Shown here one piece after another: positions 19,020 to 31,739 of a stretch of 64,000 bases of DNA; the first letter of the stretch is position 1, and the number at the start of each line of letters is the position of its first letter. Under the pieces are notes generated by a model that saw only the letters and a list, made by a program, of their open reading frames with translations, was not told the origin of the DNA and made no database searches. Source of the stretch: Paraspadella gotoi (lineage: Eukaryota; Chaetognatha); contig CM119268.1 of the NCBI GenBank assembly GCA_051294375.1, positions 6,143,525 through 6,207,524 of the forward strand, written 5' to 3'. Position numbers and translations under genes: made by a program.

Positions 19020-22000
19020 AAGAAAGTGAGAGAGAGGGAGGAGACTGCAGAGAGAGAGAAAGGAGAGAGAAGAGAAACTTCAACGCAAGATAGGGGATTG
19101 TAATGCTACTACCTCCACCGTCCTTCTTCCTCATCCTCACTATTCTTTTATTTGTAAACTAAATGCTATCTTTACCATCGACCCACCAATTTCCTACTGG
19201 CCCTTGCGAACTAATGAAACCAGCTGGTTTGAGATGACCTTGAGGTCTAAATATGCTTACGCACTGTATTCCACACAAATCGATGTTTTTGTCTTTTATG
19301 CAAAACTAACCGCTCGGTGCATGAGGATGAGCACGAACCTCTAAACAATCAAATCTAGAAAAACATGTTTTTGCAAACTAACACAAAAGTTCTATTCCAA
19401 ACTTTTGTAGTAACCATAGCATCCAGCCGGTCGCGCTCTGGATTGAATTTACGAGATTTGAATTCAACATGACTCCGAGACCGCTCGAGTCCAAGAGATA
19501 AAACATTTTTGACCAGCCTTTAACACTTGGAGACGCATTTTATGCGATTTAATCTTTCAAGTAATAAGTATTGGCAAGGACTTAGGTGTGCTTTCTCTCT
19601 TTTTGGTGTTACATGTCCTAAACATCTGCTATTCTTAAATTATCAGGCAACCTGCAGAGGCAGCTGGCCGATGCTAGCTGCTGGCAGCGCCTCCGCTCAC
19701 ATAATCCTACGTCGGCATCTGAGAACGAAGATGGGAAAGGCGAGAGAATTGACGTTGGGGGGAATGTGAAAGAGATGGGAAGGAACGCGTGTTTTCGCTA
19801 TCAAGCCTGAAATACGAAAAACAGTAAAACAGCTTGAAAGAGTAAAAGAGGTTACAGGGATGGATTGTGCAAATAATGTTTGGGAAACGTCCTTGAAGTA
19901 TCAATGTAAAAATGCAGCAAATAAAGTAAAAGTTTGGTCATGTACAAAACACCAAACATAGCTGATATATTTAAAGTCACCTATTGTCGTGGGCGACACA
20001 AAGACAGTCAGGTTCCCAACTATTTTCTCTTTTTTTTCTATCACAGGGATATTTGGGATGGCGTCAGGGTTATGACAAAGCTGATGGTGAACGACAAGGT
20101 TATTGACTGCGTCGCTAATACGAGACTGAGACATTGTTTCATTTTGGATACCTGTCATTATTGGCTCTAACCATTGGTCCTTTCCCGAAGATTCTAGTTG
20201 TCTGTTTCTCCTCCAATTTTTACTATCCTTCTCTCTGACACTTGGATTTCATTTTTCCTGTTTTACTTTATTACTTGGATTTCCTTCAGCGAGAAAAAAT
20301 TCTGTGATGGAATGGTTTATGGAATGCGTTGGTGCGATTAGGCGTCCAAGATCTTGTTGTTGGTTCTTTCCATCAGACCAAAGATTAAAGGTGATCAAAG
20401 CCAACTGGTTCTGGAATCGAGACAAGATTTTTCAATGGCGTCAGCTTTCTGCGTCCGTCTCCATCATGAATGATTTGACTGCGGGAGGCAATGGAGGCCG
20501 AAGTTATTGGTGGAGGAAGTGAAGGAGGAGGGAAAGAGGCAGACAAGATTCGTATCCGCATGAGACTAGTGGGCCTTTTCATCCTCCAACAAGATCAGCT
20601 GACAAATATAAGGATATTTGATGTATCAAAGACTTTGTCTTTAATTTTCAAAATAAGAAAATTTTTAAAAAATGAGTATTATTTGATTATCATGGAAATT
20701 CTAAAATGAAATAGGTTATCTTCAAAACAGTTTAAAGTTGTACATTGGTTTCATAAACTGAAAGAATGCAAATCTAAATTGATGAAATTAGGTACAACCC
20801 AAGTTAACAAAAAAAAATAATAAAAGGAATGTTGAAAATTAAATTTGAATAATAGAATATATATATATATATAAGAGATATGCATTCAGAAGTTATATTA
20901 ATGTACAATCGTTTTACTCGACTTAAAAATTCAGTTCAAGGTTACCTTTCGGTGGCCTTAGAATTAGTTGCCCTGCAACAACTGCTGCAGTGAGAACTAC
21001 CAACTTCAGATGCCTTTTTGTGAAGGTGACGATGACTTTTGTTTGAACGAATTTAGCTTTTGTGTTTGAGTTCATTGTGTGCAAGGGTTTTTTACAGACA
21101 TAATACGGTGCAGATCCTGAAATCGAGAATCAATGAAATGGCCTTGTGATCAGGCAACCGAATTCACAGGAATGGATGTCACAAATCTAAAATCGGGTTT
21201 GTGGTCAGAAGTGAATGGAGCTGCTCGGATCTAAAGACAACTGGGGAGAAAGCTTGGTGGTCGGGTGTGGAACAGATGGTACGGACCGATGAGACAAGTG
21301 AGGATTTGTAGCAGGAAGCGACTGGAACGCAAGGTAAAAGATATTAGGTTTTTGGTACACGAAGTTCGGAAATTCGGCTGTACTCCAAAAGACTTGATTC
21401 TGTTGTCCGTTGTTGTGCCATGCGGGAGATACAGGTAACGCGTTGCCTAAGTGGTTTGTATGAGAGCGGTTTTCTTCTCTATGTTGATCCTCCCTTATGG
21501 AGAGAATAAACATTTGTCCTCTGATAAATCCACAAAAAAAGTTTGAATGTCATATAAAATTAAGAAATTAAAGCCTTTCTTATTGTGATAAATTTTTTGA
21601 TAACATATTTGAAACAAAATCAAAAACCTTTTTCACGAATCCAAGGTGAAGTCTCATGTGTCCGTGAAGAGCGTTGCTGTAGGAAAAGTCTTCTCGCACA
21701 GTGGTAAGCACTCCAGCGGGTAAACATTGAATTAGTAATTTAACATTATAAAAATTTATAGATTACAAAAAATTAGAATAGATGTAATTACTTGAATTAG
21801 GTGGGTGGGCTGAGTCACTGTTTCGAGCCCAAAAGGGTGAGTTATTGCCTTGGATATAAACTTTTTGATTTAGTTATTAAATTAAATTTGTATTTAGATC
21901 TTTAGTTAATAAATTAACTTTAAACATATTTTCAGATTTTAACTAACCTCTGTATTGAGGCTGGAATCGACTGAATGAGGTTGGGATAACTGATACGACT

Positions 22001-25000
22001 GGTTGTTGTTGTGGCTTTTGTTGTTGTTTGTCTCTGTTGTTGTTGATCTCTGGCAATTCTTCAGGGTTGGGGGTGCAACAGGAACTGGAATTTGTCTGGA
22101 ATTTCAACAAATATCTGATATCATTATAATCATTCCTCATCTAATTATTATCCATTGATAATATATTTGTTCGTCAATTCTCAATTGATTTGAATTGTAC
22201 AGTATTTATCAATGTTTTTTTTTATTTTAACTATCTGTAGTAGCCTGTAAGACACACACACAATTGAGAGTTAAGTGTTTGTAGATATGTAGCTTGGCTG
22301 AAGAATTTTGCTTCAATGGTACTATAAGAACATGAATAAATTGTTTAAATATTTGTTTTGTTTAATCTCATAATTTGTAGTATTTATTATCAAAATTTAA
22401 ATAATAAAATTAAAGATTATCGTATTAACTTTTTCCATAAACTTGATTTGGATGCATTAGATGAGGTGATGGTGATCAGTGTGAGAAGACCGACGACGAC
22501 GTGTCTGCATAATTTTTGCAACAAACAAGAACTCGAATTCTGACTCCAATTCGCTTAACAATTGCACCGGGGATGCTGCTCGCCAATCACCCAAAATCTT
22601 GATCCGGATCTCTGCTGAACCGAGATCCCAGCCAACAAAAACGTTTTGCCTAAAATCACGTAAGAGTTTGTGAATGGAATTTTAAAGGAAATATAGCAAA
22701 CAAATGTTTTGATGGCATTACTATTATCTAAAATGCGTAGTTAAAATTGCGTACAACCAACCGTTTGAAAAATAGTCTCTGGTAGGAAAGTGCAGCGGAC
22801 GAATGCGTCATGGGAACCTTGAATTAAGGGACGTCATTTTTTGGACGTAAAGACAAAACTGTTTGGGCTTTTGGCCAATGTTACATGACTGGCAGAGAGA
22901 TGCTGATGGGAGAAAGGTTTTTAAAGAGAAAATGACAGTACATAAAACGCAAGAAGTATAAAAAGGCATATTAAGGATCTAGAGAATTAAAATTTTAAGG
23001 TTATTTATGATTTACAAAAGATAAGCTTGTAGAAAAATATACGGAGGGCAAACTAATTTTTTACCCCGCAGATATTTAAAAATGATTAATAACTCAATTT
23101 TAGAGAACAACAGTTAAAAAATTTTAAAAATGTGAATTAATGGTCTTTAAATCAAAAAATTTAAATAAGTTATTTTACCAAATCTTTAGGTTTTTATATT
23201 AATTTTTTAATACAAGTTCGTAAAAAGTTGATTATTAAATATCAAGGCTCTTATCAAAGCATTAACAACCCACTGCTGTACTACTACCTGAAATAGAATT
23301 ACTGCGAAAGGTTGCTGTTGATTGTAGATGTATGAAGGGGAGGCAATAGGACGTTCTGAGACTAGCCCACTCATAAAATTCTTCATGACCCTAGAAAAAA
23401 GGAGAGTTGGAATAAAAAATAACAAGAACGAATAAGGAATAACTGCTGACTCTACTGTCTTCCCTTTCACATGGCAAAGGCAAAGAGCAAAGGGTCCTAT
23501 TGAAAGAGGCCAAAAGGCAAATGACAAAGGGCATAAGGCCTCCCAATGAAAGAGACCAAACAGCAAACAACATAAGCCTACCATGGACAAGTGGTCGCAA
23601 GTGCAAAAGGTTTCCCAATGACTTTGTCCTTCGTCACCAGTCAATTTTGCCGAATCGACTGGAAGACGCCAAATGCCGGGTTTTCTTCGCGTGATAAGCC
23701 TTTGTAATATTTTAAATCAATATTTTTGGTCAAGTATAAGTATAGGTATAGGAAAATATTAAGTGAGATATGTATTATATAATTTGACTAGTAATTGTGA
23801 CAAGAAAACCAACTTATGGAAGTCGGGACATGAAAGAAATCGATGAAATTAAGCTCACCTGTTTGGCGTTTTTTCTACGAGACGAGAGTGGTGGAATGGC
23901 GGCCCACCTTGTGTTTGCGCTTGGTCTGAAAAATATCAAAAAAAAATAAAATTATCAATGTCATGATTTATTTCATCTGAACATCAATACACGATGATGA
24001 TTCTTCCAAATGGCGTCTTAACGAGCGTTGGGATCGCAGTAGCTCTTGTCGCAATCTGGATTTTACACATCCAAGGTTTTTTACTTCGATGGGGTCAACA
24101 AGGTGACCTTTCTGTAAAAAGCGGAAAGAGATAATTATAAATAATTATAATTGTAATAAATAATTAAAATTACTCACCAGGTGATCTTGTCTTTTTGACG
24201 CTTTGTGCAAATGTTGGCAAACGTATTTGCCTCGTCGCTGTGCGTCAATTTTGCTTCGCCAGTGCGCTGGAATTTCCAAAGGATTTCCGCATTGCTGAAA
24301 GGAAGGAAAAGCATAAGACTATTTCACATCAAGTGAACTGATATAACCTGGATATAAGGATTCAGATAAAAAAAATGTTGGGATGTTATCAATACCTCAG
24401 TAATTTTATTACCATTTCAAAAGATCAGATTATTTTTTTCTGGAACGGACAACTTTGTTTTTTAGGTTGGATATATAAATAGAATAAATACATATACCTT
24501 CTTCAGTCAAGTTCACCTACACTTACTTGACATTGCGTGGCAGCCTTTTCCGGTTCAATTTTTTCTCTCCTTTCCCCGCTTTTCTTCCTGAGGCGACACT
24601 TAGAGTGTCCGATGTCGTCGTCGTCGGGTACGGTTGTCGGGGGTCGGGGGGTCGGTGTCAAACAAGACGACGAAGTCCTTTTTGAGCCGAAAACGATTCT
24701 GTCCGAAAGGATAGGGCGGTAGGTTGGTGCTGCGGCTTGCTGCTGCGATTGCTGCTGCGGTTGCTTGCTATGCGGGTTTGATGCCGCTGAAAGTAAGCTG
24801 ATCGTGCTGGCTGAAGTTGTAACTGCTGATGCGGTTGCCTGGGTGCGTTTGGCTGTTGCTGGTGTAGCATTCTCGTCCCTGGGGAAATTTTGAAACATTT
24901 ACATCGGATGTTAACACAAAATATTATTAATAATAAAATAGTAATATATTTAATATATCCATAATACATAATAATAAATAATAATAAAACATAAGATATG

Positions 25001-25377
25001 GAACAAAAGATAATAGTAAAGGGGAAACTGGGTAATATCATAATAAAACCCAGGGGCGGCGAAGAGGGGGCATCCTAGGGGGAGAAAATAGAGGAAAAAA
25101 GAATAAAAAAGAAGATAAAAGAAGGAAAAAGGAATTGACAAGGAATTATTGGTCAATTTTGAGTCAATTATGAAAAAAAGATTCAGACTTGCAGAAATAG
25201 TTTAGGGACTGATCAAATTCAAACTTAAGATCATGCTTGAAGACAAGTCAAATCAAGGCCCTTTATTTGTAAATGTCCAACTGTCTCAGGGTTATAGTCC
25301 ATTTCACTTTTAATGGGGCCCTGTGGCCCTGTGCCCATGAAGACCCTTTAAGCCAGAAACTCGGTAAGCGAAATCTA
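19020..25377 (-). pseudogene. second, frame-broken copy of the 10.2-16.7 kb part of the ELM2-SANT gene
   Basis: The order and orientation of 10.24-16.72 kb are repeated: exons corresponding to 10754-10891 (about 19.66-19.81 kb), 11061-11660 (19.98-20.60), 12003-12543 (20.94-21.50), the finger exons (24.0-24.3) and the poly-Gln exon (24.5-24.88). Almost every exon contains one-base insertions or deletions, often in homopolymers or as doubled bases, while introns are equally well kept. Uniform small indels with no codon bias in exons point to raw long-read error rather than an ageing pseudogene. A true recent tandem duplication sequenced poorly is the alternative. Confidence 0.7.
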
Positions 25378-25514
25378 AAAAAAATAAAATGGTATGGAGA
25401 GCGGGGACCTGGCCAGGGGCCAGTGGAGGGGCCCGCCATTTTTCTGCGGGCCGCCCCTGCTTAAACTCACTAGAACCCCCCCCCCCTCCCGTTGCAAAAA
25501 AATTATTACCTCAC

Positions 25515-26445
25515 CTTCCATTTTTCTCCGACGCAGTTTTCGGCGATTGGCTGAATGGTTGAGCAGGCGAAAAGTCTTCGCGCGAGATTTGACGACGAAA
25601 CGATAACGTTCGTTTAGTGACGCCGAACAGGTTTTTAAAGGAAAGTTCGCCTCTCGCTCCTGGGGACGGGATTCGCCGACGCCGCTGGCGGCGCCGCAAA
25701 GACGCCGCTGGGCGCGCCGCAAGACGCCGTCCGCCGTCGATGGTCGTTCCATATTGCAAGTGGAAGAAGGAGGCGTCTGGGAGGTGGAAGTTCGGCTGGA
25801 AATATGAGGAAGGGGGAAAGAGGAAAGGAAAGGGGGGGAAAGGGAAAAGAGGGGTTAGAGAGAAAAAAAGGGAAATGGAAAAGGGAAAGAAGAAAATTGG
25901 GAAAAAAAGGGGGAAATGGGGAATAGGGGAAAGGAGAAGAGGGAAAAGAGGCAAGGGAAATGGAAAGGGGAAAAAGGAAAAAGGGAAAAAGAGCAGAGGG
26001 AGAAAGAGAAAAGGGAGAAAGGGGAAAAGGGAAATTGGAGAGGGGGGAAAGAGAAAAACGGCTTAATGATCAGTATTATGGCTAGATAATAATATAAAAA
26101 AGTTTTAACTCACCTTTACGTATTGATCCTGTAATGGTGAGAAAGAAGAGCAAATCGAAGTATCGCGGGTGAGCAATTCAGAACTGGATGGAGATGACCG
26201 ATCGCATTGGGTTCCTGGAATTTTGAAGATTGATTGATTGATTGATTTGGCAAGATTGAATCGAAAGTAAAAATTGATTGAAAGTTATTATTTAAATTAT
26301 GAAATTGAAGTATTGATTTTATTCGTTTAGTTATTTATTGCGCAGAATTGATTGCAGTAAATATTGATAAAAGTAATTGAATGATAAACTGAAGTTTTTA
26401 ATTACTGTTTTGATTATTTAAAAATTGATGGATGGGGATTGATTG

Positions 26446-26503
<58 letters not shown>

Positions 26504-26791
26504 CATTCATTCATTGATTCATTCATTTTCATTCATTCATTCATTCAATTATTCATTCATTCATTTTGTTACGCTCATCATGGTCCTTTCCAGTCCATCA
26601 GTAAAGCAAGATGCAGCCATAAACAATCTTCATTGCAATCAAATTCTTTGATTTTCTGCTCGTCTCTCTCTCTGCTCTCTCTCTGCTCTCTCTCTGACTC
26701 TCTCTCATCTCTCTCTCTCTCTCTCTACCTCCAGGAATATCCCCCTCCGCGATTCCATCTCTCGTTCCAACCGGTTCCATCCGGATGTTTC
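25515..26791 (-). CDS. TRERF1-like: three N-terminal exons of the ELM2-SANT gene
   Basis: Exon 26791-26729 (63 bases, phase 1 to 1: NIRMEPVGTRDGIAEGDIP), exon 26214-26114 (101 bases, phase 1 to 0: TQCDRSSPSSSELLTRDTS) and exon 25795-25515 (281 bases, phase 0 to 2: PNFHLPDASFFHLQYGTTID, an Arg-rich run, then GELSFKNLFGVTKRTLSF and PAQPFSQSPKTASEKNG). All have good acceptors and donors (AAG|GTGAGG, AAAG|GTGAGT, GAG|GTAGAG). The last ends in phase 2, exactly what the poly-Gln exon at 16223 needs (AG+G = Arg, then DEMLHQQ). The same minus-strand gene is therefore split by the 16.7-25.4 kb block. Confidence 0.75.
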
Positions 26792-27224
26792 CTGCGATTC
26801 GAACAAAAACTCGAAGTCATCGGACCCGCGAAATTTTAAACACGATAATATTTTTTTTCGCTAATAATTTTTTCTCAATTTTTAATTTCAATTTATATAC
26901 TGAGTATCATATAGAGCATACGGTTCATTCCAATCATCTCCTCCCCCCCCTCGGTCCGCACTCCTTCCACTCACCCGCCCCTCCCGAACATTCCCTCAAC
27001 GCTCGCCCATTTTTTCCTCCATTCCCGGTTCCTCCACTACTGCTCCTCCCATCCCTTTATCCACCATCCTCTCCTCCCTCTTTGCTTTCTCTGCTGCTAG
27101 TTGATACTGAAACTTCGGGGCCGAAAAAAAAAAATCGCACGGAGGAAAAAAATAAAGTTTTGAATTTTAATTTATTTAAAATGTCGAAATTCACTAATTA
27201 AATACAAAATTTTTTTAAAAAGAC

Positions 27225-27556
27225 CTCAAAATCTGCCACCTGTAAATCAACTTGACACACCGCAGGCCGCCTGCCTGTGGCGCCGCCGCGCCGCGCCGCC
27301 GCCGCTTCGCGTTCCATCCCGCGCAACCACTCATATNNNNNNNNNNNNNNNNNNNNNNNNNCCGCCGCCGCCGCCGCCGCCGCTCCGTTCCATCCCCGCC
27401 AACACTCTACCGACTTCCGGTTCCATCCCCTCGATCGGAGCCATCGCCACGCCCACTGGAGCGGCGCCACAACCGCCTTCTCCGCCGTAGACGTCGCCGC
27501 CTTCGTTGAAGACGTTGTTGAGAGCGGAACCGATGACGTCCGACTGCGACATGGAG

Positions 27557-27597
<41 letters not shown>

Positions 27598-27798
27598 AAA
27601 TCTAGAGACGAAGGTTGAAATGGACGAAAGAGTCGGCGAGGAGGAGGAAGACTCAACGTTAAAAGAAGCGGAGAAGGAAGGGGAAGACAGAGAAGAGGAA
27701 TCTGGAAGACGATGCCACGAAGGCATTGCGGAGGGCATGGCGGATGGCATGGCCGAGGAGCATGGAGCCGACATGGCCGAGGAGCATGGAGCCGACAT
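27225..27798 (-). CDS. probable upstream coding exon, Ser-run and Gly/Ala-rich
   Basis: The minus strand is open from at least 27798 to a 25-N gap at 27337-27361. It encodes repeated SAPCSSAM and PSAM units, a Ser-rich stretch with a long Ser run, then SQSDVIGSALNNVFNEGGDV, GEGGCGAAPVGVAM and EVGRVLAGMERSGGGGG. Beyond the gap the frame is uncertain. An ATG sits at 27798 and another after the Ser run, so the start is undecided. Position and strand fit an N-terminal exon of the ELM2-SANT gene, but phase to 26791 could not be proved. Confidence 0.5.
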
Positions 27799-27990
27799 GG
27801 CTGAAGATTCTCTCGAAAAGCAACTTGGGTCGTAGCAACCTTCGCCGCAGACCGAGTATGCCTGACAGGGCTGAGATCGGCAAGCTCGAGAATGGGACGG
27901 AGAAAACTGGCATGGTTCGCCGGAGCATGGTTGGACGGAGCATGGTTGGACGGAGCAAGGGTCGGAAAAACATGGTTGGGAGGAAAACGA
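27740..27990. repeat. short tandem repeats GGAGCATGG(A/T) type
   Basis: GAGGAGCATGGAGCCGACATGGCC occurs twice (about 27752-27798), and GGAGCATGGTTGGAC occurs twice near 27925-27955. These 15-24 base units make the Met/Ser/Ala repeats in the minus-strand frame. Confidence 0.7.
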
Positions 27991-28199
27991 GGAATTTTCG
28001 GGAAAAGAAACGAAAGGATTGATGACTCGGTGGGCGAGCGTGTCTGTGGAAATTATTTACATTATAAGATTAAATTTTGTATATATATGTATCATTAATT
28101 AAATAATTAATTGATTGAATTATTAATCGATTGACTTATTGATCGATTACTTGCCCTATTATCCCAAAACGCCTCATTTTATATTAAAATTCGGAATTA

Positions 28200-28427
28200 A
28201 TTTTGTTTTAGGTTTAAAGATTACGTAGGATAGAGTTAAGAGGATTTGGTTAGGGAATAAGGTTAGAGATTAGGGTTAGAAATTAGGGTTAGAGACTGAG
28301 ACTTAAGGGTTAATGTTTGAAAGTAGGAATATGGGTTTAAAGTTTAAGTTAAGGATAAGCTGAGGGTTAGTAATTAAGAGTTTAATTTAAAGGTTAAGCT
28401 TTGGGATTAGATTTACGAATAATAATA

Positions 28428-28505
<78 letters not shown>
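28200..28505. repeat. TTAGGGTTA-like degenerate stretch followed by (AAT)n
   Basis: 28240-28400 has scattered GATTAGGGTTAGAA-type units. 28418-28505 is an almost pure AAT trinucleotide repeat of about 28 units. Confidence 0.85.
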
Positions 28506-28631
28506 TTTTAGTAAATAATATTAAAAATTATATGATAAATTTAATATTGAAATAAGTTTAAATATTAAAATTAAAGTTACATTCAGAAATAGAAATGAGT
28601 CGGTTCCGGAAAAAAGAGCCGATTCTCTTAC

Positions 28632-28811
28632 CTCCCGAATCAAAGTACTGAGGGTCCGACGATTGATGTTGAAAAGATGGTGATGTAGAGAGGTGAGGTT
28701 GATGGGAAGAGGAAGCGAAATGATGGAGACGAGGAGATGATGTAGAAAGGTGATGTGGAGGCGAAGAATGATGTTGTGAGGAATAACTCAACGGCGCCGA
28801 GGAAGAGAGAG
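28632..28811 (-). CDS. candidate exon, Ser/His-rich, 5' end in a gap
   Basis: The minus strand is open from the N gap (28812-28836) to a strong donor (GGGAG|GTAAGAG, exon end 28632, phase 1). It encodes SSQHHSSPPHHLSTSSPR, LHHFASSSHQPHLSTSPSF and SSDPQYFDSG. The phase-1 end is compatible with the phase-1 start of exon 26791. It could be an upstream exon of the ELM2-SANT gene or part of another gene. Confidence 0.4.
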
Positions 28812-28836
28812 NNNNNNNNNNNNNNNNNNNNNNNNN

Positions 28837-29742
28837 GAAACTCGAAACAAACAGAAAGCGAAACAGAGAGTGAAACAAAGCGCCAAAACATAGAGTGGTG
28901 AAAGCTGAGAGCCAAAGAGAGAGCAAAACATAGTGAAACAAAAGAGCCAAACAGAGAGTAAAACACGCAAGTTTACTTAGAGTTCATAGAGAGCGAAACC
29001 AGAGCAAAACGAAGAGAAAAACTGTAGATTGAAACAATCAAAATTATCAGAGCCGAATAGAAGAGCGAACAGAGGAAAACAAAGGTAAACAGATTGAGCG
29101 AAACAGAAAGCAGATATTAGAAAAGAAAAGCCAAAATAACCTTTGTTATATTTTTATGTGAAAAAAAAACAACAACAAACGACAACAACATTTTGGTTGG
29201 TCGTTGTCGTATCGGTCGTCGTTCCTTTTTCTCAATACTCAAACGTACGATAAGACTTTTTACCGATAACAGCGACGACGACAACGAAGACGACGGACGA
29301 AAAAGACGAAGACAACATGCACGACGACGACGACGACGACTGCGCGCGCCGAATCTAACTTCCGCCGATGGAGTTTTGCGAGACTCGAACGCACTTTGAC
29401 ACGCCGAGAGAGAGAGAGAGAGAAGAGACGAGAGACAGAAGAGAGAGAGAGAGTTAGAGGCAGAGAGAGAGAGTCATTCACGGCCGATTTCTTCACTTGC
29501 CGTACCACGATCATTTCAACGAGTCGCGTCGATTTCATTTTTGAATAAATAGATTTCGTCTCAACAACGTCAAGTTGGAAGCCTTTCTTTTTTTCAATTT
29601 TCTTATTTTTGGTATATAATTAAATTCTTTTTTTCAATTTTAATATTATTCGTTTTTTTCCCCAAGTGAACGTCTTGACTTTGACTTTCAACGCGGGAAA
29701 GAAATTCAAAAAACTGTTTATTTCTCGTCTCTCTCTCTCCTT

Positions 29743-29773
<31 letters not shown>

Positions 29774-29804
29774 CTCTCCTCTCTCTCTCTTCTCTCTCTC
29801 TTCT

Positions 29805-29842
<38 letters not shown>

Positions 29843-30013
29843 CCCTCGCCTCAAAAAATGTCTCATTTAATTATATAAACAAAATAAAACAAAATTTAAA
29901 AAAAGAAACTTCACTTGACGTTGGTTGACGAAATCTATTTTATTCAAAAATGAATCGACGGCGACTCGTTGAAAATGATCGTGGGTACGGCAAGTGAAAG
30001 AATCGGCCGTGAA

Positions 30014-30069
<56 letters not shown>

Positions 30070-30635
30070 CGTCACGCGTTCGAGTCTCGCAAAACTCCAT
30101 CGGCGGAAGTCGATTCGGCGCGCGCAGTCGTCGTCGTCGTCATCGTCGTTGTCTTCGTCTTTTTCGTCGTTGTCTTCGTTGTCGTCGTCGCTGTTATCGG
30201 TAAAAAGTCTTATCGTACGTTGAAGTTTGAGAAAAGGAAACGACGACGATGACGACAACGACAAACCCATAATTGTTGTTGTCGTTGTCGTTGTTGTTGT
30301 TTTCACCTAAAATATAACAAAGGTGAATTTTGCTTTTCTTTTTCTAATATCGCTTTCTGTTTCGCTCTCTGTTTACCTTTGTTTTTCTCTGTTTCGCTCT
30401 CTGTTTCGCTCTATATTTTGATCTGTTTCAATCTCAGTTTTTCTCTCGGTTTTGCTCTTGTTTTCGATCTCTATGAACTCTAAGTAAACTTTCTGTTTTG
30501 CTCTCTGTTTGGCTCTTTGTTTCACTATGTTTTGCTCTCTCTTTGGCTCTCAGCTTCACTCTATGTTTTGCGCTTTGTTTCACTCTCTGTTTCGCTCTCT
30601 GTTTCGCTTTCTGTTTCGTTTCGAGTTTCTCGAGC
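28837..30635. repeat. large imperfect inverted repeat (arms ~740 bp) with 12-bp minisatellite
   Basis: Left arm about 28837-29585 pairs with right arm about 29895-30635 in reverse complement. Matched landmarks are GAAACTCGAAAC, a GAAACAGAGAGC 12-mer array, CGATAAGACTTTTTACCGAT, CTTCCGCCGATGGAGTTTTG, a GA/CT tract, and CACGGCCGATTTCTTCACTT. Arms differ by small indels and tract length. The spacer (29590-29890) is CT-rich. No reliable coding exon was seen; open frames follow the GAC/GTC and GA repeats. Confidence 0.85.
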
Positions 30636-30799
30636 AAAAAGAAGAAAACAAAAGATTTCGACCTTGAGTAAAACAATTTTGGAAGAAAAAACTTCGTGTA
30701 TCTGACGGTTGTGGGGTATGCTTAAAATAATTTCTGGCGTTTGGGTTTAAGGTAAAGTAGCCTAAAAAAATAAATCATATAAATTTTTTAGTGAAGCGA

Positions 30800-31600
30800 T
30801 GTATTAATTCTCTCTCTCTCAATCCGTCTCTCTCTCTCTATCTCTCTCTCTCTCTCTCTGTCTCTCCTATCTCTTCTAATCTCTGATCTCTATTCTTTCT
30901 CTCTCTGCCCTCGTCTTCTCTATCTTTTTTTCAACATGCCAATGAAATTTTTTACTTATCAGTCGCGATTTTTCAATTCTTCAAACGGAGAAAAAAAAAT
31001 ATTTCAAAAAATCATTCGTTGTTCGTCTCAGATAAGAACAGAGAACTTGCGAAGGACGCGAAGACTTGGAGAGAGAAGAGAGAGAGAGCAGAGAGAGAGA
31101 GAGAGAGAGGAGAAGAGAGGAGAGAGCGATGAGAGAAGGGAGATGAGAGGAAGAGACGAGGAGAGAGGGGAAGGTGACATTAAAGAAGCCATAAAGTCAT
31201 CGAGCGTCTACCTAATGTCTTTCCAGTGAATTGCTTTTCTGGAGGACGAGAAAGAAGAGACGTAGAGAGATGGAGAGAGAGAGATTAGAGGAGATGAGAG
31301 AGATCGAGAGAGAAGGAGATGAGAGAGAATTGAAGAGATGAGAGAGAGAGATGACGAGATGAGAAGAATTGAGAGAAAGAGAGTTTATCTTCTTTCGTCA
31401 CTATCGACTAAGACGTCGCCATATCTCTGAGAATCAAAAGCGATAGAGAGAGGATAGGTAGAAGGACCGATCGAGAGAGAATGAAGGATGATCTGATTGA
31501 GAGAGAGAGATAAGAGGACTGACACTCATCGGTAGATCGATGGCGAGAGACCCGAGACGAGAGAGAGAGAGAGAGAGACTAAAATATGTATATTACTCTC
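30800..31600. repeat. CT- and GA-rich low-complexity blocks
   Basis: 30810-30920 is CT-rich and 31060-31600 is GA-rich with many interruptions (GAGAGATGAGAGA variants). Nothing coding was recognised between or within them. Confidence 0.8.
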
Positions 31601-31739
31601 GAATTGTGTTATTATTTTACGACTAATTTCGGATGTGGGGTGTGAAAGGAGTTCGACGGGAAATAGAAGGGTCGGTTCACATCTCACGTGAATTCGAAGG
31701 GAAAAATGAAACATGAAAATTGAAGAAAGAGAACGTTAA

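Noticed and set aside
19020-25377. A second, functional ELM2-SANT paralogue
   Set aside because: Frames are broken in nearly every exon by single-base indels, introns are equally similar, and ELM2-SANT and C-terminal exons are absent.
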